Positions 33,481 to 43,708 of a DNA stretch of 64,000 bases are shown here, one piece after another. The notes under the pieces were generated by a model. The model worked only from the letters and a program-made list of their open reading frames with translations, searched no databases and was not told where the DNA came from. Both the position numbers and the translations under genes were made by a program. The DNA comes from Dactylorhiza incarnata (lineage: Eukaryota; Streptophyta; Magnoliopsida; Asparagales; Orchidaceae): positions 2,651,001 through 2,715,000 of the forward strand of contig JAWHQI010000257.1 of the NCBI GenBank assembly GCA_033032865.1, written 5' to 3'. How positions within the stretch are numbered: position 1 is the stretch's first letter; the number at the start of each line of letters is the position of its first letter.

Positions 33481-35858
33481 TGTAACACCCCTACCTAGTT
33501 TAACAACAATCAACAGTCCGGTCGGAGCCCATGTTAAGAAGTAAACTAAGTAACAGTAATAAAATTGGTACCAAACAGGTAAAATCTAATAACTGAAAAC
33601 TTACAATGGAAGTAAAGTATGAAGTTAAGGGTAAGAAGGGTACCTCAAATTTCTGAATTCACAGAGCCAACTAAAAAGAAAAGTACCATACATTTGATAT
33701 ACTGAAATATTGAAATCTTAAACCTTGTCTGGTACAGAGAAAATTTTAGATATTCCAAATACTTTGTTTTCTTAAATGAGAGGTACAACATCTGAAATGA
33801 AAGACAACTGAAAGAAAAACAAACAAAAGTGGAGAACCGCAAACACTTATTCTAGGCGCATGTCCCCACCTGTGACCCCTATAAAGAAATGTCCGAAGAT
33901 GGGTCAGCCCACTGGAGAGTAAGAAAAATCATTTCCCCTAGTGACACTAAAAATAACTTTGAAAGGAAAAATGTGTCATGCTTTTGAACGACATTTTAAA
34001 ATAAGGGAAAATGCATTTACTAATCTTTTAAATGGGGTGTCGTCTCCCCAACCTGAGCTCATAAGGTCTGTTAAGCCTTAAGAGTAAGATAGTGCGCCTC
34101 TATCTATCACGCGAGGGAGCCTCGATTGTGCCTCCTAATTATTTTCCATTAGATCTTGGGTTGCATACTTATTCATCTGAATGTCCTAGACCGTGTCTCT
34201 TACTAGTTAACCACCTATTATGCATACTCTTGTGGTTTAGTATATTCTCGCATTTCTATAGAATTATGTGATTATGGCTCTGTTTGGCGGAGCGGCTGCG
34301 GATCAGAGAGAGATTCCTGATCCGCAGCCATGGACTTTCTCCCGTTTGGCGGAGCGCCTCCGCTCCTCCAACCGCTGATTTAAGGGAAAAACGCTGCTCC
34401 TCCAACCGCGGCTACTTCCCCACAGTTGCGGATCGCTCCTCCAACCGCCGCTCCTCCAATCCGCCGCTCCTCCAACCTCCGCGCCAAACAGAGCCTATAT
34501 ATACTGTATATTTTCGCAAGAATCCATGGGGGGCACTAGACGGAAAATACATTACTTATGTTTATACATAATCTATTCGTATTAATTGGACGCTTTCCTG
34601 AGTTTATAGTTTCTTATCATCAACTACTATTGAATCTCGATACATACAGTTTCCTATGGTTGCATGTGTTCTCTTAACTATAAAAGAACAATTCATGTAG
34701 TATTGTGTGGTATGTCTAGCCAAAAGGAATAGACTTTCTTACCTCGGTGTTGTGATGCTCGAACACACGGCGTAGCAGCACGTTCTCCCTAGATCCTCAA
34801 AGATTACAAAGGATACTTCTTCGTCTAAAACTGAGATTCTTCTCCTTCCAGATTCTGCCAAAACCTAAGACGGTTTAATCAAAAACGAGTTATATGTCTG
34901 ATTTAAATCATTTTTAATTGGCTGAAAAGGGAGAACAATTAAGTTTTCCAAAGGAACAAGATCAGGAAAATTGGACATTAATGGAAAATAGGAAACTATA
35001 AATAAAATGTACCTTGGTATCACTAGAGAAAGAGAATAGTACAGATCCTGAAACGACGAAGCCCTAAGCGACTGGGAGGCTTCAAGGTTGCTGGAATCGG
35101 CTAAGGCTCACGGAGGAAAGAACCCACTGCAAGGGCAGACAATTGATGTGCTTAAGTAGAGGAGAAGAGGCCTTCGACACCACTAAATAGGGTTGAAGGA
35201 ATTTGCTGTTGAGAGGATCGACTAAATACCTGCGCAGGACCGAAGAGTAGGGACGAACGACGACAAAACACTGCTGGACAGTCCCGCCGAGGGCTTCTGA
35301 ATGAGAGGGAAGAGTCGTCGACTTCGATCGAGCGGAAGGGGGTGTCGACGAGAGTTTCTGGTGAGGAAGAAGGAAAACCAGGCTGTTATCGTTGATGAAA
35401 TTGGGTCGAAGGAGAGCCTACACCGTCGGTCGACTAGAAACGAAAAGGGGGAGAGCCCTAATCCCCCTTTGCTCGGGTCGTGAGGGAGATAAAAGCGTGT
35501 GTTGGTTTCGACGTGCTCGACTGAGAGATGGAGCGAGATATTTATGCGAAAAAATGAGGGAAATCGACCCACGTTTCTAATAGGGGCGGCTGAAAGGAGA
35601 CCCATTTCCTTTACTTGACAATTTTGCAAAATACTTCCAAGTTTTCATTTAGGTGAATTCCAAACTCATGCACCGTGAATAAATATGACGAACAAAACAA
35701 TTATCTACAGATAATTATTAAAATTACCGGTTGACGCGCATAAATTAACGCTAACGAGCAATAACTACCTCGATTTGCCGCTGACGCCGTTCAACATAAC
35801 TCACATTCTGATCCTCAAATCACGAGAGGCGACACGTAAATTATTTTCGGTTGTTACA
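33481..35858 (-). mobile_element. Probable solo LTR (2378 bp), Gypsy-type
   Basis: On the + strand it begins TGTAACACCCC and ends CGGTTGTTACA. Read on the minus strand it starts TGTAACAACCG, similar to the starts of the 10280-12832 and 53191 LTRs, with a TATAAATA-like box near 35540 and a pyrimidine-rich leader with a CGCAGGTATTT donor-like site near 35230. The flanking pentamers TCTTA and TTCTA do not match exactly, so the limits rest on the termini. A MITE is inserted at 34276-34495. ORFs at 35222-35629 are leader-derived and not genes. Confidence 0.6.
34276..34495. mobile_element. Harbinger/Tourist-like MITE with internal iterated motif
   Basis: A 220-bp element with terminal inverted repeats GGCTCTGTTTGGCG and CGCCAAACAGAGCC. 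It is flanked by TAT on both sides (34273-34275 and 34496-34498), consistent with a 3-bp target duplication. The interior repeats GCTCCTCCAACCGC-like units at least six times, giving strong secondary structure. It is non-coding. The family assignment rests on TIR style and 3-bp duplication, so it is tentative. Confidence 0.7.
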
Positions 35859-35929
35859 TTCTATAAGTTTAAGCTGCCTCACAGTCTTAACTCTCTCTTT
35901 TCACCCATCGTCTCCAATATGGCGTTGTG

Positions 35930-36996
35930 ATTTTGCTTGTGTATGCGCATGATGTCATTAGCATGGGCGACGATGGTGCAAGGATCTCAAAGATGAAATT
36001 GCCTTTGGACAAACATTTTTCAGACCAAAGATCTTGATCCCTTACGTTATTTTCCGGGGATTAAGGTAACTTCTCACGATGGTTCTCTCCTTATCTCTCA
36101 GAGGAAGTATTGTATGGATCTTCTCTTGGATGCAGGTCATTTGGGGTGTAAATATGTTGTTACACACATGCATGCAATTGTGAAGTTATCTTCTATTGTA
36201 TGTACTTTAAACATATTAATATCCGATTCACTGTAATAGCACATGTTTGTTTGGAAATTAATCTATTTGACTATCACAAGTCCAGACATATCTTTTGTTG
36301 TGACTGATGTCAATTAGTTCATGCATACTCAGCGAGTCTCGCAATTACAAGCAGTTGAGCATATTATTCCATATCTCAAGCGTGCTCTGGGAAATGGTCA
36401 TATCTATTAACATTCTTCTACTCTTTCATTTATAGCTTATTGACTATGCAAGATATGTTATTGATCGTCGATTACTAGTGGCCTCTGAACATATTTACGA
36501 CCATTTAATGACATGGAATAGTAAGAAACATTAGGTTGTTGCTCTCTTTATGGCCAAAACTGTATATCCATGATGACCCTTGTGGTTTCTGTGTTGACTT
36601 AGCTTAAGACCACTGAATGATCTAGGTGTCTCTCTGCTCACGTCTTTCTTTTGTAATAACCAAATTGTTACTCACATAATCCAATTTTTCTGAAGCGCAC
36701 AATGCATCTCAAAGTTGGTTGTCACTATCAGTTGTACGATCAAGCTGCATGAAACCTTGCTTCAACACATTTTCGTTGTTTGTAGGATCATATATATTCT
36801 AACATATCAATTATCTCACCTTGTATCCTATGTTTTTGTGCATGCTTGACTCATACAACATGTATGCCTCAGCTTGTAGGGGAGTGCAAAACGTAGTTAT
36901 TATTTCTCTTTCTCTATTAGTTTTCTTTGGGTATCCTAGTCCTGCATATTGTATAAAAAGCTTGGGCTAAGCCCATCTTTGTATAAATAGGTTTTT
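35930..36996 (+). pseudogene. Copia-4 remnant: RT 3' part, RNase H remnant and start of 3' LTR
   Basis: The + strand reads a decayed LLVYAHDVIS (YVDD lost), SKMKLPLDKHF, a connection region with CCCC-like shifts, then TSPDISFVVTDVN*FMHTQ and a decayed RNase H. A GTAGGGGAG polypurine tract at about 36876-36884 leads into a 3' LTR starting TGCAAAACGTAG at 36885, with TATA-like GTATAAAAAG near 36950. The LTR is interrupted at 36997-37001 by Copia-3 and resumes at 41669. The 5' half of the element is absent. Confidence 0.75.
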
Positions 36997-37180
36997 GTAC
37001 TTGTAGATAAAAGCAGAACCTTGTATATTCTCTTCTGTGTATAAAATAAAATGTATGAATACAAATATATAGGAGGGAGAAAGAGAGAGGAGATCCTTAT
37101 ACACAATGTGGGACTAAAGAAGGGAGAGAAACAAGAAAATAAAAGGGCCCCAAAAGGGCCTTTACATGGGCTTTTCTAAC

Positions 37181-39814
37181 TTACCCGCAAGCTGGAGCGT
37201 ACAAGTCGTAGGCACCCAGCTTGGACAGGAATTGAAAAAATAGGGTACTTGGTAAGGCCTTGGTGAGAATATCAGCAACTTGGTCAGTACCCGGAACATG
37301 CTTTAATTCTAACGTCTTCATTTGAACTTTCTCCCAGATGAAATGACAGTCTACTTCAATGTGTTTCGTTCTTTCGTGGAAGACCGCGTTCTTATCTATG
37401 TGTATAGCGGATTGACTGTCACATAGTAAGACAGCTGGTGAGGGAGGTTTTACTCCTAGATCAACGAGGAGACTTTCAAGCCATGTGAGTTCAGAGACAA
37501 CTGATGCCATCGAACGGTATTCTGCTTCAGCTGAAGATCGAGCAACCACAACTTGTTTCTTACTACGCCAGGTAACAAGGTGACCTCCAAAGTAGGTACA
37601 AAATCCACTAGTAGACCGTCGATCATCCAGGGAACCAGCATAATTTGCATCAGAATACGCAACCAAAGATGGAGTGGAAGACAAGGTTTTGTGTACCAGC
37701 CCTTGACCATGAGTTGTTTTTAGATATCTTAGGATGCGTTCGACAGCCTGAAGATGAGACATTCGAGGGGAATGCATAAACCGGCTGACAACCCCAACAA
37801 CAAAGGATATATCTGGTCTCATGACTGTTAGGTAAATCAGTTTTCCAACAAGTCGTCGATAATATTCTGGATTTGGAAGAGGAAGATCATCATCAGAGGC
37901 GTGTGCACACAGCTTGTGATTTACATCCATAAGAGTGTTAATCGGCTTGCATCCAGAGTAGCCAACGTCCTGAAGAGGATCGAGACAGTACTTCCGTTGA
38001 GAGAGGACAAGTCCATCAGAACGTCTCGCGATCTCAAGACCAAGTATCGAAGGTTCCCCAAATCTTTTGTTTGAAAGACAGAGCTAAGATGTTGTTTGGC
38101 CGCTTGTATTCCCTTTGAATCATTTTCAGTGATTAGGATGTCGTCAACATATACCAACAGAAGAACCGTTCCTGTTGTTTGATGTCGAGTAAATAGAGAG
38201 AAGTCTGTCGAGCTCTGAATAAAGCCAACTTCCCGAATAGCCTTGCTAAACCTGTCAAACCATGCTCGAGGGGATTGTTTGAGACCATAGATTGACTTCT
38301 TAAGGTGACAAACGCGGGATGCCCCCGTGGTCTCAAACTCGGGAGGCTATTGCATGAAAACTGTTTCTATTAGGTCACCATTTAAAAAGGCATTTTGATA
38401 TCCAGTTGATGTAAGGGTCATTGGCGATGTACAGCCACAGAGAGGAGGACACAAACTGTGTTTAGCTTGGCAACTGGAGAGAATGTTTTCTCATAATCGA
38501 GGCCTTGTTGTTGGGTAAAGTCACGAGCCACCAGTCGGGGTTTCAGACGATCAATTGTCCCATCAGGAGCATGCTTGATGACAAAGACTCATTTGCACTT
38601 AACATGAGTCTGGCCTGGAGGGAGAGAGACCAGGTCCCATGTCTGTTTAGCCCAGAGTGCTGTCATTTCTTCGTCCATGGCTGCCCTCTAGCCTGGATGT
38701 TGGAGAGTCTCCTGCATAGAGTTAGGTACATAAATAGATGATAATGAAGTAGCAAAGTGATGAAGCGGTGGGGACAGGCGATGTAAGGATACATAGTTCT
38801 CCATGGGATGAGCGGTGGACGCTGGTGCCGGATCAGCAGGTCGCAGACTGTCGGAGGTTGAGGTCGATTGTATTGGGGCAACAGAGCGAGGAGTGCGACG
38901 GGTGTAGACCCGGATAAGAGGAGGCCTGTGGAGAGCGGGAGCAGGGTCTGGAAGTAGGGTTAGAGGAGTGGTAACTGGAACGACAGGTCTTGGGAAGGAT
39001 GGTGGTGGAAGAGGTGGGGTCGGTGCATTGAAGAAAGGTTGATCCTCTTGAATGGTAACATCTGCATAAACGGTAACTTTTCGGGTAGCAGAAGAGTAAC
39101 AGACGTAGCCTTTTTGAGTACGTGAATAGCCGACGAATATGTGTTTGGCTGCACGGGGATCCAACTTGTCCGTGGACGGACCAAATAGGTGGATGTAGCA
39201 GGTACAACCAAATATGCGGGTGTGGGAGAGAACGCCCGAGTGGAGGGGAAAAGGAGGCTAAACGAAGTAGCGTTTTGGAGGACGGAGGAAGGAAGACGGT
39301 TGATGAGATAACATGTCGTGAACATCGCAAAGTTCCAATAAGCTTTGGGTACCTGCATGTGGAGCATGAGAGACCGGGAAACATCAAGAAAATGTCTATT
39401 TTTTCGTTCTGCAACGCCATTTTGTTGGGGGGTATAGGCACACGACGTCTGGTGAATGATCCCAAATTCGGAGCCGAGATTAGCAAATTCATGGCTAGTA
39501 TATTCGCGAGCATTATCTGTCCGGAGAATTTTTATGTTTTCGTAAAACTGTGTGCGAATCTCAAGAAGGAAAGCCCGAAATACATGGGGAAGCTCGGAGC
39601 GATCACGGAGTAAATATAACCAAGTTAGGATGCACTTAGTATGAGGAACATCCAAGTATTGGTGTGGTTTCAGCGAGGTGATATTGTGGGTAGCACCTGA
39701 ATCCACGATCCAGCGCGGACTAGTGGAGAGACAAGCGATACCTTCATTGGAGATGGAGGCGACGGAGGCAGTGGGTGGCGGAGCATCCCGTGAAGTTGTT
39801 GGAGCTGGAGACAA
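37181..39814 (-). pseudogene. Copia-3 PR-INT-RT-RNase H, internally deleted
   Basis: On the minus strand, the protease active site WIVDSGATHNIT (near 39720) is followed, without a frame change, by WLYLLRDRSELP of the integrase core. The protease C-terminus, the HHCC zinc domain and the first catalytic Asp of integrase are therefore deleted at about 39627. RTDNAREY and NGVAERKNRH (the other two DDE residues) remain. Several shifts follow in 38830-39300. RT is broken, with VYVDDILIT (38130-38157) and stops at 38340-38690. RNase H (37181-37930) is intact for 249 codons, with YSDANYAGS, SSAEAEYRSM, DSQSAI and HERTKHIEVDCHF. It ends APACG at 37181. Confidence 0.9.
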
Positions 39815-39869
39815 ACTGCTTCAAGATCAGCACGAGTGGCAGAGGGATTGTCAGCGACAATATGAGCAG

Positions 39870-40739
39870 TCAGATGAGGAGGACGATCATGTTTGCGGTA
39901 GCAGGTCGCCTCAAGATGTCCATCCTTTCTGCAGAATGAACACTTAGGGCTTGGCCGGCCTCCGCGACCCCCGCCCCGAGAGCCTGAACATCCTCCACAA
40001 GTAGCGGGAGGGAGAGATAATAATGATGCAGACGAGTGTTGGAGAAGGATCGATGAGGGAGATCCAATAGTATCCGGAGGCGGTGAAACTTTGAGCAACA
40101 TGTAGCATGCATCAGATAACGACGGGGTTGTAGCAGCGAAAGGATCTGCACCCGAATACTCTGAAGGTGAAGCGGGATATGAGCCATCATCATGGCAATA
40201 CACACAACCTCTTTTTGAGCACGCTGAGCTGCTAGATCCGTAGTAGAGGGCTATTGTTGGATCCAGGCTTCAGCAAGAGTCTTAGCCCAAGCAACAAATG
40301 AGGTTAAGTCGGCCGCCCCGCCAGTGTCAAGAGTTTGAAGCACGGTAATGATGTCATACAGGTGCTGAAGACTGTCCTTGCCGGAGTATAAGGAGTGAAG
40401 CTCCTCCGACATTGCCTTGGCCGTCTCGTGATACATGGTCATGCGGTAAGGTTTGCCATCAAGTGAGTTGAGAAGCGACGTCTGAACCCTACCATCGTTA
40501 CGCAGACAGTCATCAGTAGGATCAGATGGGGGCTCCTTAGTGAGATGAGACAGAAGCCCCTTGGACTGAAGAACCCGTCTGACAGAGTGCACACATTCGA
40601 CGAAGTTATTCTTCCCAGTCAGGAAGATGGTGGTGATTCTGAACTCGTTGCACAGTTCAGGAGTGGGAAGCAAGCGGGCTGCAGGAGAGGTAGCGGGCTG
40701 CCCATCGGGATGCACAGAGGGATCACTGGAGGAACCCAT
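39870..40739 (-). pseudogene. Copia-3 gag
   Basis: The minus-strand start ATG is at 40739 (MGSSSDPSVHPDGQ). A capsid-like region follows with NEFRITTIFLTGKNNF..VHSVRRVLQSKGLL, ending in a stop at 40251-40253 (WIQQ then TAG). Reading continues in other frames with QRAQKEVV. It reaches a CCHC knuckle, CSFCRKDGHLEATC, near 39890-39935, preceded by RGGGRGGRPS. One stop and at least one frameshift separate capsid from knuckle. Confidence 0.82.
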
Positions 40740-40965
40740 TTGGATATAGTGGCTGGAGCAGAGAGGTCGCTTGATAGGTGGCCGCTGCTGAGGAGATCGC
40801 TTGACGAGAGGCCGCTGGACAAGAAGAGGGGCCACTGGAAATAAAAGGCAGACCGCAGGGAGGAGGCCGCACGACCTCAGGGAGCTCGACACGATCTCAG
40901 GGAGCTCGACAGACCGCTGGGAGGAGGCCGCTAGAGAGACAGACCGCTGGAGGAGGCCACTGGAG

Positions 40966-41213
40966 GGGAGCTCGGTAGAGGGAGCGGCGAGCAAGAGGCC
41001 GTTGGAGGGGAGTTCGGCAGAGGGAGTGGCGAGCAGGAGGCCACTGGAGGGGAGCTCGGTTGAGGGAGCGGCGAGCAGGAGGCCGCTGGAGGGGAGCTCG
41101 GCAGAGGGAGCGGCGAGCAGGAGGCCGATGGGAGGGAGCTCAGAAGAGGGAGCAACGAGCAGGAGGTCGATGGGGGGGGGGGGGGGAGCTCGGCAGAGAG
41201 AGCAGCGAGCAGG
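40966..41213 (-). repeat. Six tandem 42-bp units in the Copia-3 leader, in frame with gag
   Basis: Units of 42 bp repeat as GGGAGCTCGGCAGAGGGAGC followed by GGCGAGCAGGAGGCCGCTGGAG on the + strand, with a few substitutions each. On the minus strand each unit encodes 14 residues of the type LLLAAPSAELPSSG. The frame is open from 41297 into gag, giving a 348-codon ORF, though translation from the gag ATG at 40739 is more likely. A 15-G run (41172-41186) interrupts the last unit. Confidence 0.85.
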
Positions 41214-41668
41214 AGGTGAGGCCGCAGAGAGAGGTAGCGACGAGCAGCGCAGAGAGAGACTGCACGGGAGCGGAGCGATCAGGAAGAGTGGGGCCACTTG
41301 TCAGAAGGGAGGAGGCTATAAGAGAGCCGATAAGCAGACCAAGCGGGACTGAGAGAGGAGAAGCAGAGATCGCATGGGGGGTGCGGTCAACGAAAAGGGA
41401 GACCGCCGACGGAATGAGTTCGCAGGCGGCTGGCGGTCAAAAAATTGGGAGACCGCAGGTTCGGACCGAAGGCTCTGATACTATGTAGATAAAAGCTGAA
41501 CCTTGTATATTCTCTTCTGTGTATAAAATACAATGTATGAATACAAATATATAGGAGGGAGAAAGAGAGAGAAGATCCTTATACACAATGTGGGACTAAA
41601 GAAGGGAGAGAAACAAGAAAATAAAAGGGCCCCAAATGGGCCTTTACATGGGATTTTCTAACAGTACT

Positions 41669-42028
41669 TTACCTGAAACATCATGAATTTTTTTTCCCAT
41701 CAGTCTCTACATTCTTCATGTTGGATTCTATACAATATGTTCCGGTTTGAATCTCATTAAAGCAGCATAACATGTCATTTTGAGCCTTGTACTTTCTGTC
41801 AAGGTCATTATATTTTCTATGCAAATCCTCATCGCTAGAAAATAGTAAGTTTTGGTCATAGTATATAATTATTTCATTTTCCTTCTTTCTTTAAAATCTT
41901 GTGTAATAATTTTTGGAGATTGGGTTTTACACCTCAGCTAATACTCCATAGGAATGGTGGGAAGTGAGAATTTTAGAGAATTTCTCAAATATTTGGGATT
42001 ACACTAATGATGATGCCAATGAAATTTC
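41669..42028 (+). other. End of Copia-4 LTR and RADA intron
   Basis: The first few bases (TTACCTGAAACA) are probably the end of the Copia-4 LTR. The rest is AT-rich intron with no recognisable feature. Confidence 0.45.
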
Positions 42029-43047
42029 TAGCATGAACTACTGTTTTCCCTACATGTAGCTTTTTGTAGATATTTCAGGTGGGGTAAATGAAACTAAGGA
42101 GGCTAATGGATGGACCCTATATGCACTAACAGTAATCTGGCAATTAACTTTGCAATAATAAGTTTACTAAACAAGATTACAAACAAGCAACGATCAAGTA
42201 GAATTTCGAAGGAAACATGTGATGTAGTCAACACATGGATATCTAGAAAGTAAATACTCAGGCGAGTAAACTCCCTCAAGTCACAATATTATTGAGGACA
42301 AAGAGACAAATTGATATTACTCAAAAACGGTGAATTTACACAAGATTCTACACAAAAGAAAATAATGTCAAACGATAAACTCCCAATAATTACCGATAGA
42401 AGGCTCAATGTGTGTCGGTAGTGCCGGTGGTTGGAAGAATGATGGAAGGCTGAATCTGGACTGTTGTAAGAGGCAGAGGGTGGATTGAGAGGCTGGGCAT
42501 ATGGATTCAGGACACGGGATTGATGTTCTGAGCCCTGGATGGCGATTTTGGCGATGTTCTGGACAGAGCATGGTGAATTGGGGATTAGTCGGCTAATGTG
42601 GTGGAGATTGTTGAGAAAATGATTTGATTTTGAGTGGAATTAGAGTAAGGATGTTAGTGGGAGGTAGAATTAGTGGGGGTATAAATCTGGAAACAGTCAA
42701 CAGAACACATGGATTAATACTGGGAAACATGGGCCTAGAATTGAGGGCTACAGGGAAGGGGTGGTTGCTGATTAGAGGGTGGGGGTGTTTGATCAGCAAT
42801 GAAAGATTTAGGATTGTTTTGGGAAAAAATTAATGATTGTGTGGAGTTATGTGAGTGGGGTAGTGGGAAGTATGAATGGGTTATGGATAACATGTGGTTA
42901 TTGGTAGTTATGGAAGTTATGTGGTCGTGGGATATGGAAGTTATGAAAGTTACGTGGATGTAGCTTTTTGATGATGAAATTTCTAGCATAAACTACTTTT
43001 TCCCCTGCATGTAGCTTTTTGTAGATATTCCAGGTGGGGCTATGTTC
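42029..43047. repeat. ~70-bp direct repeats flanking an unassigned ~870-bp insert
   Basis: GAAATTTCTAGCATGAACTA..., ending GATATTTCAGGTGGGG (42028-42097), recurs at 42977-43036 with a few changes. Between them lies sequence whose minus strand has short Pro/Ser-rich ORFs and whose + strand is G-rich, similar in style to the Gypsy-B LTR (GGCTGAATCTGGACTG..). Either a tandem duplication or recombination around an inserted element produced the arrangement. There is no gene. Confidence 0.5.
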
Positions 43048-43167
43048 TCAGTTTGTTTGAGTTTAAATTACAGCACTGCTTCTTAGATACTCAGCAATAG
43101 CCTAAATATTCATTTTGCATTATTGTCTCTTTATTCCACAAATGATTTATGAACCATTATGGTGTAG

Positions 43168-43245
43168 GCATTATGTGTTTCTGGATCATCTGTTGCAAGG
43201 CATGTCAATGGCATACAAGAGAGCAGAGCTGACATGATAATATCA
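43168..43245 (+). CDS. RADA: RADA internal exon, start of the Lon-like domain
   Basis: This exon has 26 codons in phase 0, reading ALCVSGSSVARHVNGIQESR then ADMIIS. It matches the plant and bacterial RadA segment QAL...S....R...G....R..M(I/L)..V that opens the Lon-protease-like C-terminal domain, which shapes the hexameric ring. The acceptor is GTGTAG (weak pyrimidine tract) and the donor GTAAGT. It joins the EIQ end of 31813-31968 in frame. The next exon (expected to start VLMKQAGL-like) is not seen before the window ends, so the following intron is at least 20.7 kb. Confidence 0.93.
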
Positions 43246-43708
43246 GTAAGTCAACTGATTATCTTGCTTTAAATTATCATATCCTTTCCAGCATTTCTTC
43301 ACTATTCACGTATTTAACTATTTTATATATAGATTTATCACTGTTTTAAATGTCCTCTGTGTGTCTTCTATGTATGCTGAAATGTCATTTTTATGGTAAA
43401 ACAACTTTTTTCCTAAAAAAAGAGATTGTCATTTCCTAAAATATAGAACGACATATTCAATTTTTTTCGATATATCAACCGACACAATTTTTAAACATAT
43501 TTTCCGCAATTTTATTTTATGTTAGCAAACTAGCAGTATATGTCTAAATCATATGTATTTTATATTATTTATGCTTAAATCAATTAGACTCAATTGTTTT
43601 ACTCTTTTAATTTGTTACTCTTACAATTAATTTTTTATAAATTTTTTCACATTATATTTTTTTATTTCATATTACAAAAAAAAAAAATATGAAAAATTCA
43701 ACACATTT
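43246..43708 (+). other. RADA intron, AT-rich
   Basis: Starts GTAAGTCAAC. AT-rich, with a 13-A run near 43675. No exon or repeat is recognised before the Gypsy-B LTR. Confidence 0.6.

Larger units (their letters stand above)
37002..41663 (-). mobile_element. Copia-3: antisense Copia element with both LTRs
   Basis: A 4.66-kb element on the minus strand with ~180-bp LTRs (left, 3', 37002-37180; right, 5', 41484-41663) and the perfect target duplication GTACT (36997-37001 and 41664-41668). Primer site: minus-strand GTATCAGAGCC at 41473-41483. About five substitutions separate the LTRs (near 3%). The polypurine tract and first LTR bases are eroded: GCGGGTAAGTTAGAAAAG replaces the usual GAGGGGGAGTGTTAGAAAA form. 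Internal deletion and shifts make it non-autonomous. It lies inside the 3' LTR of Copia-4. Confidence 0.94.

Noticed and set aside
33476..35863. Clean target duplication for the 33481-35858 LTR
   Set aside because: The adjoining pentamers TCTTA and TTCTA differ at two positions, so the element is called on its termini only.
40966..41213. CRISPR-like repeat array
   Set aside because: Contiguous 42-bp tandem units without spacers in the leader of a plant Copia element.
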